The translations under genes and the position numbers were made by a program. A stretch of 64,000 nucleotides of DNA from CAXBBB01 sp963815505 (GTDB lineage Bacteria; Bacteroidota; Rhodothermia; Rhodothermales; BA12), in contig CAWFGU010000010.1 in NCBI GenBank assembly GCA_963815505.1, forward strand, positions 62,001-126,000, given 5' to 3'. The notes beneath the pieces are model-generated. The model was not told where the DNA came from, did not search any database, and worked only from the letters and a program-made list of their open reading frames with translations. Positions 8,850 through 18,067 of this stretch are shown piece by piece (the stretch's first letter is position 1; every line of letters starts with the position of its first letter).

Positions 8850-10487
8850 ATGCGCTTCGCTCCGCTCTTTCTCTTCCTCCTGTGCGCGTGCGCCGGGCAG
8901 GCTCAGCAGCCCGAATGGCGCGACTCGGGGCGCCCATTACTACCGAGTCAGCACTACGACGTGGTCAGCTACGCCCTCGACTTGACGGTCGCCCCGGCCT
9001 CGCAGCGCATCGACGGGGCCGTGACGATGACGGCGGTTCGCACCGACACGGCAGCCCAACTGACGCTCGACCTCGCGCCGAACCTCGACGTGTCATCGGT
9101 CCGGGTCGACGGCTCGGATGCCTCGTTCTGGCACACGCTGGACGGCCGGTTGCACCTGGAGTTGAGCGACCAAATCGACGTTGGCGATACCATGAGGGTG
9201 CGCGTGGCCTACGGAGGCGCGCCGCACGTGGCAGTCCGGGCGCCGTGGGATGGCGGCTTCGTTTGGGCGAAAACCGAGGGCGGCGAGCCGTGGATCGCGA
9301 CGGCGGTTCAGGGCGAAGGCTGCGATCTGTGGTGGCCGTGCCTCGACCATCCCACTGGCGAGCCGGATTCGGTGGCGATCCACATCACCGTGCCCGACGG
9401 TCTCGTCGTGGCGAGCAACGGCACCCTGCGCGGAGTTGACGAACTGCCGAGCGGCGAGCGGCGCTACCGGTGGCACTCGGCGAGCCCGATCAACACCTAT
9501 AACGTCGCCCTCAACATCGCGCCCTACGTTCGGCGCGACACCACGTTTGCCAGCGTGGCGGGCGTGGACGTGCCGATGACGCTCTACGTGCTGCCCGAGC
9601 GCGCGGACCGAGCCGACTTCCTGCTGGGCGAGATGACCGCGCACATGGCGTGGTACGAGCGGACGCTGGGGCCGTACCCGTGGCGAGCCGAGAAGTATGG
9701 CGTCGCCCACACGCCGCACCTGGGCATGGAGCATCAGACGATCATCGCCTACGGCAGCGACTTCACCGCCGATCGCGACGGCTTCGACTGGCTCCACCAC
9801 CACGAACTGGGCCACGAGTGGTGGGGCAACCTGGTCACGGTGCCCGACTGGAACGACTTCTGGATCCACGAAGGGTTTTGCTCCTACATGCAGGCGCTCT
9901 ACACCGAGCACCTGTTTGGAGCCGACGCCTACCGCGCGCGCATTGCAGGCCTCGCCCGAACGTTCGTGAACGAGGTGCCCGTAGCCCCGCGCGCGTCGCG
10001 GACGACGGACGAGATGTACTTCGCCACGCGCGGCTCGAACCCGGACATCTACAACAAGGGCGCCGCAGTCCTGCACACGCTCCGCTATGCGATGGGCGAT
10101 AGCCTCTTTCACGTCGCCCTGCGCCGCTTTGCCTACCCGACCGAAGCCGACGAGCGAGCGGTCAGCGGCTCACAGGCCCGCTCCGCCACGACCGACGACT
10201 TCCTCGCCTTGGTAAATCAACTCACGGGCGACGATTACGCAGCTTTCTTCGAGGTCTACCTGCGCACGGCCAGCCTCCCGCGCCTGATCGAAGAGCGGGA
10301 CGGCAACCGCCTGACGTTGCGGTGGGACGCCCCCGCGGCCCTCGACTTCGCGCTCTCCCTTCCCATCGAAGTCGACGGCGAAACAGTGCGTGTCGATATG
10401 GCGGACGGCAAGGGATCGGTGGTGCTTCCGTCGCCTGATTCCAGAACTGAAATCGACCCGGACGGGTGGGTAATGCGTGCTCGGTAA
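8850..10487 (+). CDS. M1-family zinc aminopeptidase, secreted or lipoprotein
   Basis: A 545-residue gluzincin of the M1 (aminopeptidase N-like) family. The N-terminal signal ends in LLCAC, compatible with a lipobox, so an envelope lipoprotein is likely. The beta-rich N-domain (about residues 30-215) is followed by the catalytic domain. That domain has a GMEHQT exopeptidase motif (GAMEN equivalent), the zinc site HELGH at 318-322 and the third ligand Glu341 in WIHEGF, exactly 18 residues after the last His. The usual C-terminal helical domain is short, so this is one of the compact M1 members found in Bacteroidota. It probably trims N-terminal residues from peptides outside the cytoplasm. A weak TATCTTGC -7-like element lies at 8820-8827. 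Confidence 0.92.
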   Translation: MRFAPLFLFLLCACAGQAQQPEWRDSGRPLLPSQHYDVVSYALDLTVAPASQRIDGAVTMTAVRTDTAAQLTLDLAPNLDVSSVRVDGSDASFWHTLDGRLHLELSDQIDVGDTMRVRVAYGGAPHVAVRAPWDGGFVWAKTEGGEPWIATAVQGEGCDLWWPCLDHPTGEPDSVAIHITVPDGLVVASNGTLRGVDELPSGERRYRWHSASPINTYNVALNIAPYVRRDTTFASVAGVDVPMTLYVLPERADRADFLLGEMTAHMAWYERTLGPYPWRAEKYGVAHTPHLGMEHQTIIAYGSDFTADRDGFDWLHHHELGHEWWGNLVTVPDWNDFWIHEGFCSYMQALYTEHLFGADAYRARIAGLARTFVNEVPVAPRASRTTDEMYFATRGSNPDIYNKGAAVLHTLRYAMGDSLFHVALRRFAYPTEADERAVSGSQARSATTDDFLALVNQLTGDDYAAFFEVYLRTASLPRLIEERDGNRLTLRWDAPAALDFALSLPIEVDGETVRVDMADGKGSVVLPSPDSRTEIDPDGWVMRAR

Positions 10488-10560
10488 TAGCCTGGAAAAG
10501 AGCACGTTGGCATTCCGTGGGCACGCGTCGTTACTTCCGAGTCACCCTCACTCCTTCGAC

Positions 10561-10971
10561 ATGCGCCTCACCGCTTTGCTCCTGCTCGCCCTCGCCGCTT
10601 GCTCCGGCCCCGCCGAATCGCCGAGTCAATCGCAGGCCGATGCTGCACAGATGGATAGCGTGCGTGGGGTTGATCCAGCGCCTGTAGGGCCTGGGCCGCC
10701 GTCTGGAACGGCCTACGCCAACGTGCAAGTGGGCGATTGTCAGGTCGACGGTGCTACGACTCGCTGCACGGGCGAAGTCGCCGGGGAGATTGTCCGAGCC
10801 GACGGAGTTCGTTTGCTGACCGGCATGGCGATTCAGTTTGCGTACCAGTCCGAGGCCGACTTCTCGGATCGTATGACTGCGGGCGCGCTCATCCGGCTTC
10901 ACCTCGGCTCGGCTGCTCCGGTAAAGGGGAGTACTACCGATCCGGTCTGGCGTGTGTTGGGCGTGCGGTAG
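10561..10971 (+). CDS. Small secreted lipoprotein of unknown function
   Basis: 136 residues with a clear lipoprotein signal: a hydrophobic run followed by the lipobox LAAC (Cys16) and a Ser/Pro/Gln-rich linker. The mature part (about residues 55-136) has two cysteines (in GDCQVD and TRCTGEV) that could pair in a small beta-rich domain ending WRVLGVR. I do not recognise a family. The ATG at 10561 was chosen because it starts the signal peptide; an in-frame ATG at 10477 adds unrelated residues and overlaps the M1 gene. Its position 73 bases behind the M1 peptidase suggests co-transcription. Confidence 0.7.
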   Translation: MRLTALLLLALAACSGPAESPSQSQADAAQMDSVRGVDPAPVGPGPPSGTAYANVQVGDCQVDGATTRCTGEVAGEIVRADGVRLLTGMAIQFAYQSEADFSDRMTAGALIRLHLGSAAPVKGSTTDPVWRVLGVR

Positions 10972-10988
10972 CCCGAGCGTTACATTTG
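10956..10988 (+). promoter_or_regulatory. Bacteroidota-type promoter candidate
   Basis: GTTG at 10956-10959 (-33-like) is followed after 21 bases by TACATTTG at 10981-10988. The second element is an exact match to the TAnnTTTG -7 consensus of Bacteroidota major-sigma promoters. It lies 35 bases before the GTG start of the beta-propeller gene. The -7 element is strong and the -33 element is partial. Confidence 0.5.
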
Positions 10989-11023
10989 ATTCGACTTAGT
11001 TAGCTACATACACCCCACCTCTC

Positions 11024-13761
11024 GTGTCCAAGTTCAGTCCCCTGGCTCTCTCGCTATGCCTCGTAGGAGCCGCTTTCGTTCTCTTCTCCATTCGACCCGA
11101 ACCGCTACCGGTTTCGGGCGACAACGTCAAATTGCCACGCGTCGAGCGTAAGGCGGCCCGCGACGCCTATTTCAACCAGATCCTTCGCGACCCGGTAACG
11201 GGCGAGATCCCGCCAGGCATTCGCGCAGGAGAGCTAGAGCACGCCAAGACCCTCCCGACTTCGGACGCGCTGGGCAAGAACGGATCGGCCGTCGCGTACG
11301 ACTGGACCAGCTACGGTCCCAACGACATCGGCGGGCGCACGCGTGCGCTGGCTATCGACGCCGGCAATTCGGCAACGCTCGTTGCCGGTGGCGTCTCGGG
11401 CGGCATCTGGAAGTCGACGGATAGAGGCGCTACCTGGCGTACCGTCTCCGACCCGAGCGACGCCATCGCGGTGACGAGTCTGGCGCAGGACACGAGAGCC
11501 GGGCATCAGAACAAATGGTACGCCGTAACGGGGGAGTTTTCCGGCAACTCGGCCAGCGCGCGCGGTGGCAGCGCGCGCTACCAGGGCACCGGTTTCTTCG
11601 TCTCGACCGACAACGCCGAGACGTGGACGCGTCGCATAGACGCGGGAGACAACACTAGCTTCGATACCGACTTCGATTTCGCTGCTCGCGTTGCGGTCAG
11701 CCCTACGACGGGCACCGTCTTCATCTGCTCGAACACCGAGGGGATTCTGCGCTCGAACGCCGACGTGACCGACTTCTCGACCGTTCTCGGCGGACTCAAC
11801 GAGCATAGGTACTGCGACGTGCAGGCTGCGCCCGATGGAGCCCTCATCGCGGCACTGAGTGCCGGTGACTTACCGCCCACCAACACGCCGGGCCTCTACC
11901 GGTCGACCGACGACGGAGTAAACTGGACCCGAAGGGCGACGACGCTGCCGACCAACTTTCGTCGTCCAGTCGTCGCGATCGCGCCTTCCAACCCCAGCCG
12001 CGTCTACCTCTTCTTCGTCGGCAGCGACGGCTCGCCGAACGTCTACGACATCGACCTGAACACCAATGCGGCAGTAGACCGCTCGGCGAACCTGCCCGAC
12101 TTCGGCGGAGACACGGGCACGCTCGACACGCAGGGCAACTACAACCTCACGCTCGCCGTCAAGCCCGACAACGAGAACTTCGTCGTCATCGGCGGCACCA
12201 GTCTGTACCGCACGTTCAACGGGTTCGAGACGCCGATCAGCAACCGGGGCAACTGGATCAACGGCTATTCGAGCCAGGCTGGTGCCGGATTCGCTAACTA
12301 CGCCAACGGCCACCCGGACCAGCACGTCGCCGTCTTCGATCCGACCGATCCCAAGCGGATGTACGTCGGCAACGACGGCGGCATCCAGCGCGCCGACGAC
12401 ATTCAGTTGTTTCGCAACACGTTTCCGTGGGTGAGCCTGAACAACCGGTACAACGTGACGCAACTCTACCACGTCGCCATTCCGCCCGCCGCCGGAGCGA
12501 TGCAGGCGTTCGGCGGCACCCAGGACAACGGCACGCCCTTCGTAGCCAACGGCAACGACTTGCAATCGGTCGGCGACATCTCGATCGGGCGACGGCGCGC
12601 AGACGGCGTGGGGGCCCAGCTATTTCTACTCGTCGTCGCAAAACGGACGGCTGCTCCAGTTCGACGCCGCGCTGGCCAACCGCAGCGCACTCGGTTCTTC
12701 GAGCGCCAATGCCCGAGTCGACCCGACCGCGAGCCGATGAGCAGCAGTTCATCCACCCGTTTGCCATCGACCCTGTCAACGATCGCATCGTGTATTATCC
12801 CGACGGCGACTCGCTGTGGCGCAACGTGACGTTGCAGATCCCCTCTCAGGCGGGATGGAGCAAGCTCGCGACCGCCGCTTCGGCTACCATAGAAGAAGAA
12901 GTGACGGCCCTTGCGGTTTCGCCTTCTACGCGCAACCGCCTCTACTACGGCGTTTCGGGTAGCAGAAGCAAGCCGCAGATCGTCCGCGTTGACAACGCGC
13001 ACTTCGCGACTACGCTCAACGGTGCGTTCGTCGAGTTGCCCAACTCAGCGGCAGGGTCGTACCTCGCGGACATCGCGATCCACCCGACGATCGGCGACGA
13101 GGTGATCGCAGTCGTGTCGAACTACAACGTCCCGAGCCTCTACCGGTCGACCGACGGCGGTACCTCCTGGGCTGAGATCGAAGGCAACCTGAGAGGCACA
13201 CCCACGCTGCCGGGTCCTTCGGTGCGGTCGGTCACCATAGTGCCCCAGGCGGACGAATCCGTAGTCTACTTCGCCGCCACGAGCACCGGTCTCTACGCTA
13301 CGGACGTCATCGACGGCGCCAATACTACGTGGGTCCGGCAGAATCCCGACGGCATTGGGGCAACGGTCGTCGCGCACGTCACCTCGCGCCCCAGCGACGG
13401 GCGCGTCCTGGTGGGAACGCACGGCCTAGGCATGTTCAACGGAATGCCCGGCCAGCCGGTCGCCATCGGCGACGAAACGCTGGCTGCCCAAGTCACGCTC
13501 AGCGCATCGCCCAGCCCAGCGACGAGCCATACGACGATCCGCTACACGCTGGCTGGCCCCTCGGACGTGACGCTTCGAGTGTACGACGCGACGGGTAGGG
13601 TCGTCCGCACCGTCTTGTCCGGTGAGCGTGTCGGAGGGGGAGAGCAGATGGCTCCGGTTTCGGTCTCCGATCTGGCGGCGGGCGTTTACTTCACGCGGCT
13701 CGAGGTGGTCGGAAGTGGTCCGGTTCAGATGCGCACCGCCCGCCTGGTCGTGGTGCGCTGA
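11024..13761 (+). pseudogene. Secreted beta-propeller (BNR/sortilin-like) T9SS substrate, frameshifted
   Basis: The protein would have about 910 residues: an N-terminal membrane or signal segment, repeated WKSTDRGATWRTV-type BNR/Asp-box motifs (also STDNAETWTR, STDDGVNWTR, STDGGTSWAE), and a C-terminal type IX secretion sorting domain (SPSPATSHTTIRYTL...ARLVVVR). The family is that of large extracellular sialidase-fold proteins in Bacteroidota. The frame breaks twice. Reading passes from frame A to a second frame near 12587 (atc-g-ggc), continues as WGPSYFYSSSQNGRLLQFDAA and ARVDPTAS, then passes to a third frame near 12735, just before an in-frame TGA, continuing DEQQFIHPFAIDPVND. Each break is restored by removing one base. 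The translation start is GTG at 11024. It may be intact in the living genome if the two extra bases are errors. Confidence 0.75.
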
Positions 13762-13781
13762 GCGCCTGGCGCCTTCGTTAT

Positions 13782-13820
13782 CGCCCCCGGCTGCCTACGT
13801 GCGGTCGGGGGCGTGTTGCA
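13782..13820 (+). terminator. Hairpin terminator after the beta-propeller gene
   Basis: A perfect 8-bp stem CGCCCCCG (13782-13789) and CGGGGGCG (13806-13813) with a 16-base loop lies 20 bases after the stop codon. Only a weak T-rich tail (TGTTGCAT) follows, so its efficiency is uncertain. Confidence 0.55.
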
Positions 13821-13901
13821 TCTGAGTGCTACCGGCAGTTTCGATTGGTTCGATCTGCGCCCGGGAGACAACATCGGTGCGCGTGGAGCGTTGGAAACCC
13901 T

Positions 13902-15764
13902 ATGATTCGTCTGCTTCTGCTCGTCCTCGTGTTTGCGGCCGCCGCTCCGGTCGACGCGCAGAACCACCGCGTCCGAGCCGAGGAGAACGACGCGCCTCCC
14001 GAGCCGGAAAGTGCCGCTCGCCTGCGTCTGGCCGATAGCTACCTACGCGTCGGTCAGTACGAGCGCGCCATAGCTCTGCTCGAGGAACTGCGCCAGACCG
14101 ACCCGGCATCGCATCCCGTTTTCGACCGGTTGAGGCAGGCGTACGAATCGGTCAAGCGGTACGACGACGCACTGGCCCTGATCGACTCCTACTTGCTGTC
14201 GGCTCCCGACGACGAGTTGCGCGTCCGCCGTGCCGCCGTCCTCTATGCTGCGGGGCGCGAAGCAGACGCGTTTGCGGCCTGGGACGTGCTGGCCGAGCAG
14301 GCCGAGCGAACGAAGAACCTGGGCCTGTTCGGCGTGCTCTATCGGATGCAGTTCGAGCAGCGACTGTTCGGGCGATCCATCGCCGTTCTCGAGCAGTCGC
14401 AGCGCGCGGTCGCGCCCGATGCGTTCGTTCACGACCTCGCCTATCTGTACAGCCTGAACGGGCAGCATGCCGAGGCGGCGAGCACGTACGTGCGGATGCT
14501 TCGGGGCGAGCCGCGCCAGCAGCAGTTCGTGCGCCAGCGGCTGCAGCGCTTCACCGAGCAGCCCGAAGCTGTCGACGCCGCCGTGTCGGTTTTCGAGCAG
14601 GCCGTGCGCGACGAACCGCTCGAGCGACCCGTCCGCGAGTTACTGGCCTGGCTCTACGCCGAGCAAGGCCAGTATGCCAAAGCGCTCGACGCCACACGCG
14701 CCATCGACCGGCTCGAGGGCGAGCAGGGTCAGGCGCTCTACCAGTTCGCCGAGCGTGCGCAATCTGCAGGAGCGTTCGATCAGGCCGCCGCCGCGTACGC
14801 CGAAATCCTGGCTCGTTACCCCGATAGCCCAGCCGCTCCCGAGGCCCTGGCCGGACGTGGAATCTTGCTCCAACTGTGGGCCGACGCCGATACGGTTTCG
14901 GCCGACTCGGCAGGCGCTCGCTACCGCCGCGCGCTGGGCGCTTACGACCAGTTTCTGACGCGCCACCCGACCCATCCGGCCACGCCCAACGTGCTACTCC
15001 AGAGCGCCCGGCTCCGCCTGGACCACCTGGATGACGCTGCTGGCGCAGACTCGCTGCTCACCCTCCTGACGACGCGCTTCCCGTCTGCCCCTGCCGCCGA
15101 CGACGCGCTGTTCGAGCGGGGCCGCATCGCGATCCTGGGCGGCAAGTTGGACGACGCATCGCTGGCTTTTGCAGGACTCGAGGACCGCCTGCGCGTGGGC
15201 GACTTGGCCGAACGCGCCCGGCTCGAACGCGCGCGCATCCACTTCTACCGAGGCGAGTTCGAGAGCGCGCTGACGCTGGCGGAGATCCTGACCGACAACA
15301 CGTCGAACGATACGGCCAACGACGCCATCGCGCTGACGCTGCTGCTGACTGAGAACGAGGGACCCGATAGTCTGAATACTCCGCTGCGCCGCTTCTCGGG
15401 CGCCAGTCTGCTCGCCCGGCAGGGCCGACTCGTCGCCTCCCTCAATGCCCTGGACGCGCTCTCGGCCGACTTCCCCAAGCACGCGCTCTACGACGAGATG
15501 GCGATGCTCCGCGCCGATGCGCTGCGCGACCTTGACCGGGGAGACGAGGCCGCCACCGTCCTAGCATCGCTCGTCGACTCGACGCCTGGCTCCTACCTCG
15601 CCGACCGTGCGCTTCTCGAACTCGCCGACCTTCACGTGGCCCGAGGCGATGAGGACGCCGCGCTGGTCACGCTGGCCCGCCTACTCTCCGAATACCCAGG
15701 CTCGCTCCTCGTCCCCGACGTGCGAACTAGAGTCCGGCGGATTCGCGGTGATTCGCCCTCGTGA
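13902..15764 (+). CDS. Secreted TPR-repeat protein
   Basis: 620 residues with an N-terminal signal peptide (residues 1-19, ending VDAQ) and many tetratricopeptide-like helix pairs through the rest. Examples are LADSYLRVGQYERAIALLEEL near residue 40, ELLAWLYAEQGQYAKAL near 245 and LLELADLHVARGDEDAAL near 568. Some repeats resemble the YbgF/BamD type, with AYAEILARYPDSPAAPEAL, where proteins of this class act in envelope assembly scaffolds. The ATG at 13902 opens the signal peptide; an upstream in-frame ATG gives a non-signal extension. No enzymatic domain is visible. A periplasmic protein-protein interaction role is inferred from the repeats. Confidence 0.85.
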   Translation: MIRLLLLVLVFAAAAPVDAQNHRVRAEENDAPPEPESAARLRLADSYLRVGQYERAIALLEELRQTDPASHPVFDRLRQAYESVKRYDDALALIDSYLLSAPDDELRVRRAAVLYAAGREADAFAAWDVLAEQAERTKNLGLFGVLYRMQFEQRLFGRSIAVLEQSQRAVAPDAFVHDLAYLYSLNGQHAEAASTYVRMLRGEPRQQQFVRQRLQRFTEQPEAVDAAVSVFEQAVRDEPLERPVRELLAWLYAEQGQYAKALDATRAIDRLEGEQGQALYQFAERAQSAGAFDQAAAAYAEILARYPDSPAAPEALAGRGILLQLWADADTVSADSAGARYRRALGAYDQFLTRHPTHPATPNVLLQSARLRLDHLDDAAGADSLLTLLTTRFPSAPAADDALFERGRIAILGGKLDDASLAFAGLEDRLRVGDLAERARLERARIHFYRGEFESALTLAEILTDNTSNDTANDAIALTLLLTENEGPDSLNTPLRRFSGASLLARQGRLVASLNALDALSADFPKHALYDEMAMLRADALRDLDRGDEAATVLASLVDSTPGSYLADRALLELADLHVARGDEDAALVTLARLLSEYPGSLLVPDVRTRVRRIRGDSPS

Positions 15765-15798
15765 TCCAACTTCGTGAAACGGCAGTGCACTCCTCTCC

Positions 15799-15908
15799 GT
15801 CATTCCTGCCTGCGCGGGCACAGGTACAGGCGGGAATCCACAACGGCCGCCTCCGCCTCGTTCAAGACGCTGCGTTCAGGCAGCAGAAGCAGTTGTGGAT
15901 CCCTGCCT
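15799..15908. repeat. Intergenic inverted-repeat (REP-like) element
   Basis: Two overlapping imperfect palindromes fill the gap between the TPR gene and the next CDS. Arms 15802-15812 (attcctgcctg) and 15827-15837 (caggcgggaat) pair with one mismatch around a 14-base loop. Arms 15828-15844 (aggcgggaatccacaac) and 15892-15908 (gttgtggatccctgcct) pair over 17 bases with two mismatches around a 47-base loop. The ATTCCTGCCTGCGCGGG / GCGGGAATCCA wording resembles dispersed REP-like elements seen in many genomes. Only one copy is in this window. Confidence 0.6.
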
Positions 15909-15938
15909 TCGCATTCCTCTCGACTTCGTCCTACGACT

Positions 15939-17192
15939 ATGCGTGTATTCCTACTGCTCCTTCTGCTTTTGGCCGCCCTACCGGCGCGGGCGCAGGACTT
16001 TTTGATCCCGATGGACGAGAGCCAGACGAACCACCTCAAGGCGTACGGCATCGCGTTTTGGGCGTTGGAGCAGGGGGCTCAGGTCGAGTGGCTGCTCAAC
16101 TATAGAGGCGGTTCGTTTCTGATGCCCGCGTCGGCATTGGGCGAGGCCGAATTGCGGGTTCGGGGGGTGACGTTCGAGCGGTCGTCGGGTGTGCAGAGCG
16201 CGCAGATTCTGTCGCAGGTGGAGAGCGACGCGGCCAACACCGCAGCGGTGCGGCTGGAAAAGGTGCCTAAGATCGCGGTCTACGCGCCGGATCAGACGCT
16301 GCCGTGGGACGACGCCGTCCTGCTCGCGCTCAACTACGCCGAGGTGCCGTTCGAGCAGATCTACGATGACGACGTGATGAGCGGGCGGCTAAGCGAGTTC
16401 GACTGGGTTCACCTACACCACGAGGACTTTACGGGCCAGTTCGGGAAGTTCTACCAGTACCGCAACGCCGGGTGGTTCATCGAGCAGCAGCGGCAGGCCG
16501 AGGAGCAAGCGCGCGCGTACGGCTATCGCAAAGTGAGCGAGTTCAAGCTCGAGGTCGCCCGGACGATTCGCGAATACGTCAGCGGTGGGGGCTTCCTGTT
16601 CGCGATGTGCAGCGGGACCGACACGTTCGATCTCGCTCTGGCCGCCCACGCGACGGACATCGTTCCCGCCGAATACGACGGCGATCCGGTCGATCCCGGC
16701 GCGTCGGACCGGCTCGATTGGGGACAGACGATCGCGTTTCAGAACTTCACGCCCTCGTTTGCGGCGACCGAATACGAGCACTCCGACATCGACGTGGGAC
16801 CTCCTCCGCCCCCGCTGCGTGACCCGGCCATCGACTTCTTTACGCTCTTCGACTTCTCGGCAAAGTGGGACCCCGTGCCGACCATGCTGACTCAGAACCA
16901 CGTCGCCTCGGTCAAAGGCTTTGTCGGGCAAACGACGGCGTTCCGCAAATCGCTTGTCAAGCCGGGCGTCGTCATCATGGGCGAGAGTCCGCAGCAGGAA
17001 GTCAAGTACCTGCACGGCTCGCTGGGGCAGGGCACGTTCGCGTTCTACGCCGGACACGACCCCGAAGACTACCAGCACTTCGTCGGCGACCCACCGACCG
17101 ACCTCGACCTGCACAAAAACTCGCCTGGCTATAGGCTCATCTTAAACAACGTGCTGTTCCCGGCCGCCAAGAAGCAGCCGCGTAAGACCTAG
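15939..17192 (+). CDS. Secreted conserved protein, LIPMDxxQxNHLKAYG family
   Basis: 417 residues with a signal peptide (residues 1-19, ending ARAQ) and the N-terminal signature FLIPMDESQTNHLKAYGIAF, followed by a WLLNYRGGSF block. From memory, related Bacteroidota proteins are often labelled asparagine synthetase B. However, I see neither an N-terminal nucleophile Cys2 nor an ATP-pyrophosphatase SGGxD motif, so that label is not supported. The middle contains a segment IAVYAPDQTLPWDDAVLLAL and a Gly-rich GGGFLFAMCSGTD, reminiscent of a class-I glutamine-amidotransferase-like or ThuA-like fold with Cys in a strand-turn. That link is tentative. Other motifs are HLHHEDFTGQFGKFYQ and the C-terminal GTFAFYAGHDPEDYQHF. 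The ATG at 15939 opens the signal peptide. Confidence 0.65.
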   Translation: MRVFLLLLLLLAALPARAQDFLIPMDESQTNHLKAYGIAFWALEQGAQVEWLLNYRGGSFLMPASALGEAELRVRGVTFERSSGVQSAQILSQVESDAANTAAVRLEKVPKIAVYAPDQTLPWDDAVLLALNYAEVPFEQIYDDDVMSGRLSEFDWVHLHHEDFTGQFGKFYQYRNAGWFIEQQRQAEEQARAYGYRKVSEFKLEVARTIREYVSGGGFLFAMCSGTDTFDLALAAHATDIVPAEYDGDPVDPGASDRLDWGQTIAFQNFTPSFAATEYEHSDIDVGPPPPPLRDPAIDFFTLFDFSAKWDPVPTMLTQNHVASVKGFVGQTTAFRKSLVKPGVVIMGESPQQEVKYLHGSLGQGTFAFYAGHDPEDYQHFVGDPPTDLDLHKNSPGYRLILNNVLFPAAKKQPRKT

Positions 17193-17234
17193 ACCGACCG
17201 TATGTTAGGCGCTCAATCTCACCTCTTTGGCCCG

Positions 17235-17900
17235 ATGCGCTTCTCGCTCGTTCTTTTCCTGCTCGCCGCGCCCTGCGCTCTCGCTCAACCGGCGGTCGAC
17301 TTTGGCCTGCGCGTCGGTGCCGATCTGTCGCAGTTGGAAGCTCAGGTGGAGGGGGTCACGTTGAACGACTTTACGGAGCGCGAGCTGGGAGTGCAGGTCG
17401 CGGTTCTGGCCGACGCTTCGCTCAGCGAGTTTTTCGCAGCGACGGCCGAGATCGGATACGCGCGCAGACGCTACTCGCAGATAGTCGCCTTGCAATTTGG
17501 CGATTCGCCTAGCCCGAATGATGTAGCGGCTGAACTCGTGACGTCGTTCAGTACCGGTTTCTTTGGTCTGATCGGCCGGTTCAGCCCTTACCGGTACCGC
17601 TCGGTATCTCCCTACGCGGTTGCTGGTCCGCGCCTCGACGTACTGCTTGGGAGCAATCCGGGGAGGACCGAGGCTGGTACTCCTACGTTGACCGTTGTGC
17701 TCGAGGACGTATATCCTCAGTCGTTTGCCGACGTGAGCCTAAGTGGAGTGGTCGGGCTGGGAGTGGCGCTCCGAAGTGTGGGGCAGCCTATTGTGCGCCT
17801 GGAAGCCCGGTACAGCCGCACGGTCACGGACTTTCTCGAGCTTGAGGCCTTCGACGGTAGGATCAGCGGATTCGACCTCTCGGTTGGCGTGACGTTCTAG
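17235..17900 (+). CDS. Outer-membrane beta-barrel protein (copy 1)
   Basis: 221 residues: signal peptide (about 1-18, ending ALAQ), then alternating amphipathic strands typical of the small porin-like (OmpA-barrel/PorT-like) proteins of Bacteroidota. Strand-like segments include AVDFGLRVGADLSQLE, ATAEIGYARRRYSQI, YAVAGPRLDVLLG and VRLEARYSRTVTDFLE, with a terminal aromatic Phe as expected for barrel insertion. It is paralogous to the next gene; both share GEIGYARRR/AEIGYARRR, GPRLDVLL, DVSLSGV and the terminal strand pattern. The ATG at 17235 starts the signal peptide. It follows the previous CDS by 42 bases. Confidence 0.85.
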   Translation: MRFSLVLFLLAAPCALAQPAVDFGLRVGADLSQLEAQVEGVTLNDFTERELGVQVAVLADASLSEFFAATAEIGYARRRYSQIVALQFGDSPSPNDVAAELVTSFSTGFFGLIGRFSPYRYRSVSPYAVAGPRLDVLLGSNPGRTEAGTPTLTVVLEDVYPQSFADVSLSGVVGLGVALRSVGQPIVRLEARYSRTVTDFLELEAFDGRISGFDLSVGVTF

Positions 17901-18010
17901 CCGTGCCTTAGCGTAGGGGCACGGTCCAGTCGCTGCACGATAGGGGCCGTTGTGTTGAGCATGGCGCGGACGATGTGGCTGCCTGCGAGCGTGTCCACGC
18001 AGGTAGCGCG

Positions 18011-18041
18011 TTTGATCTCCGAAAGGTTGAATGTATGTTAG
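18011..18041 (+). promoter_or_regulatory. Bacteroidota-type promoter candidate for barrel copy 2
   Basis: TTTG at 18011-18014 is followed after 19 bases by TATGTTAG at 18034-18041, one mismatch from TAnnTTTG. The spacing fits the Bacteroidota consensus. The -7 element belongs to a leader (TATGTTAGGCGCTCA) that also precedes copy 1 at 17201-17215, where no -33 match exists. Confidence 0.55.
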
Positions 18042-18067
18042 GCGCTCAGTGTCAATCACCTCAGCCG

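Noticed and set aside
12571..12745. Programmed frameshifting as the main explanation for the broken genes
   Set aside because: The sites share no common slippery sequence, most are not at stop codons, and several unrelated genes are affected; base insertion error is simpler until reads are checked.
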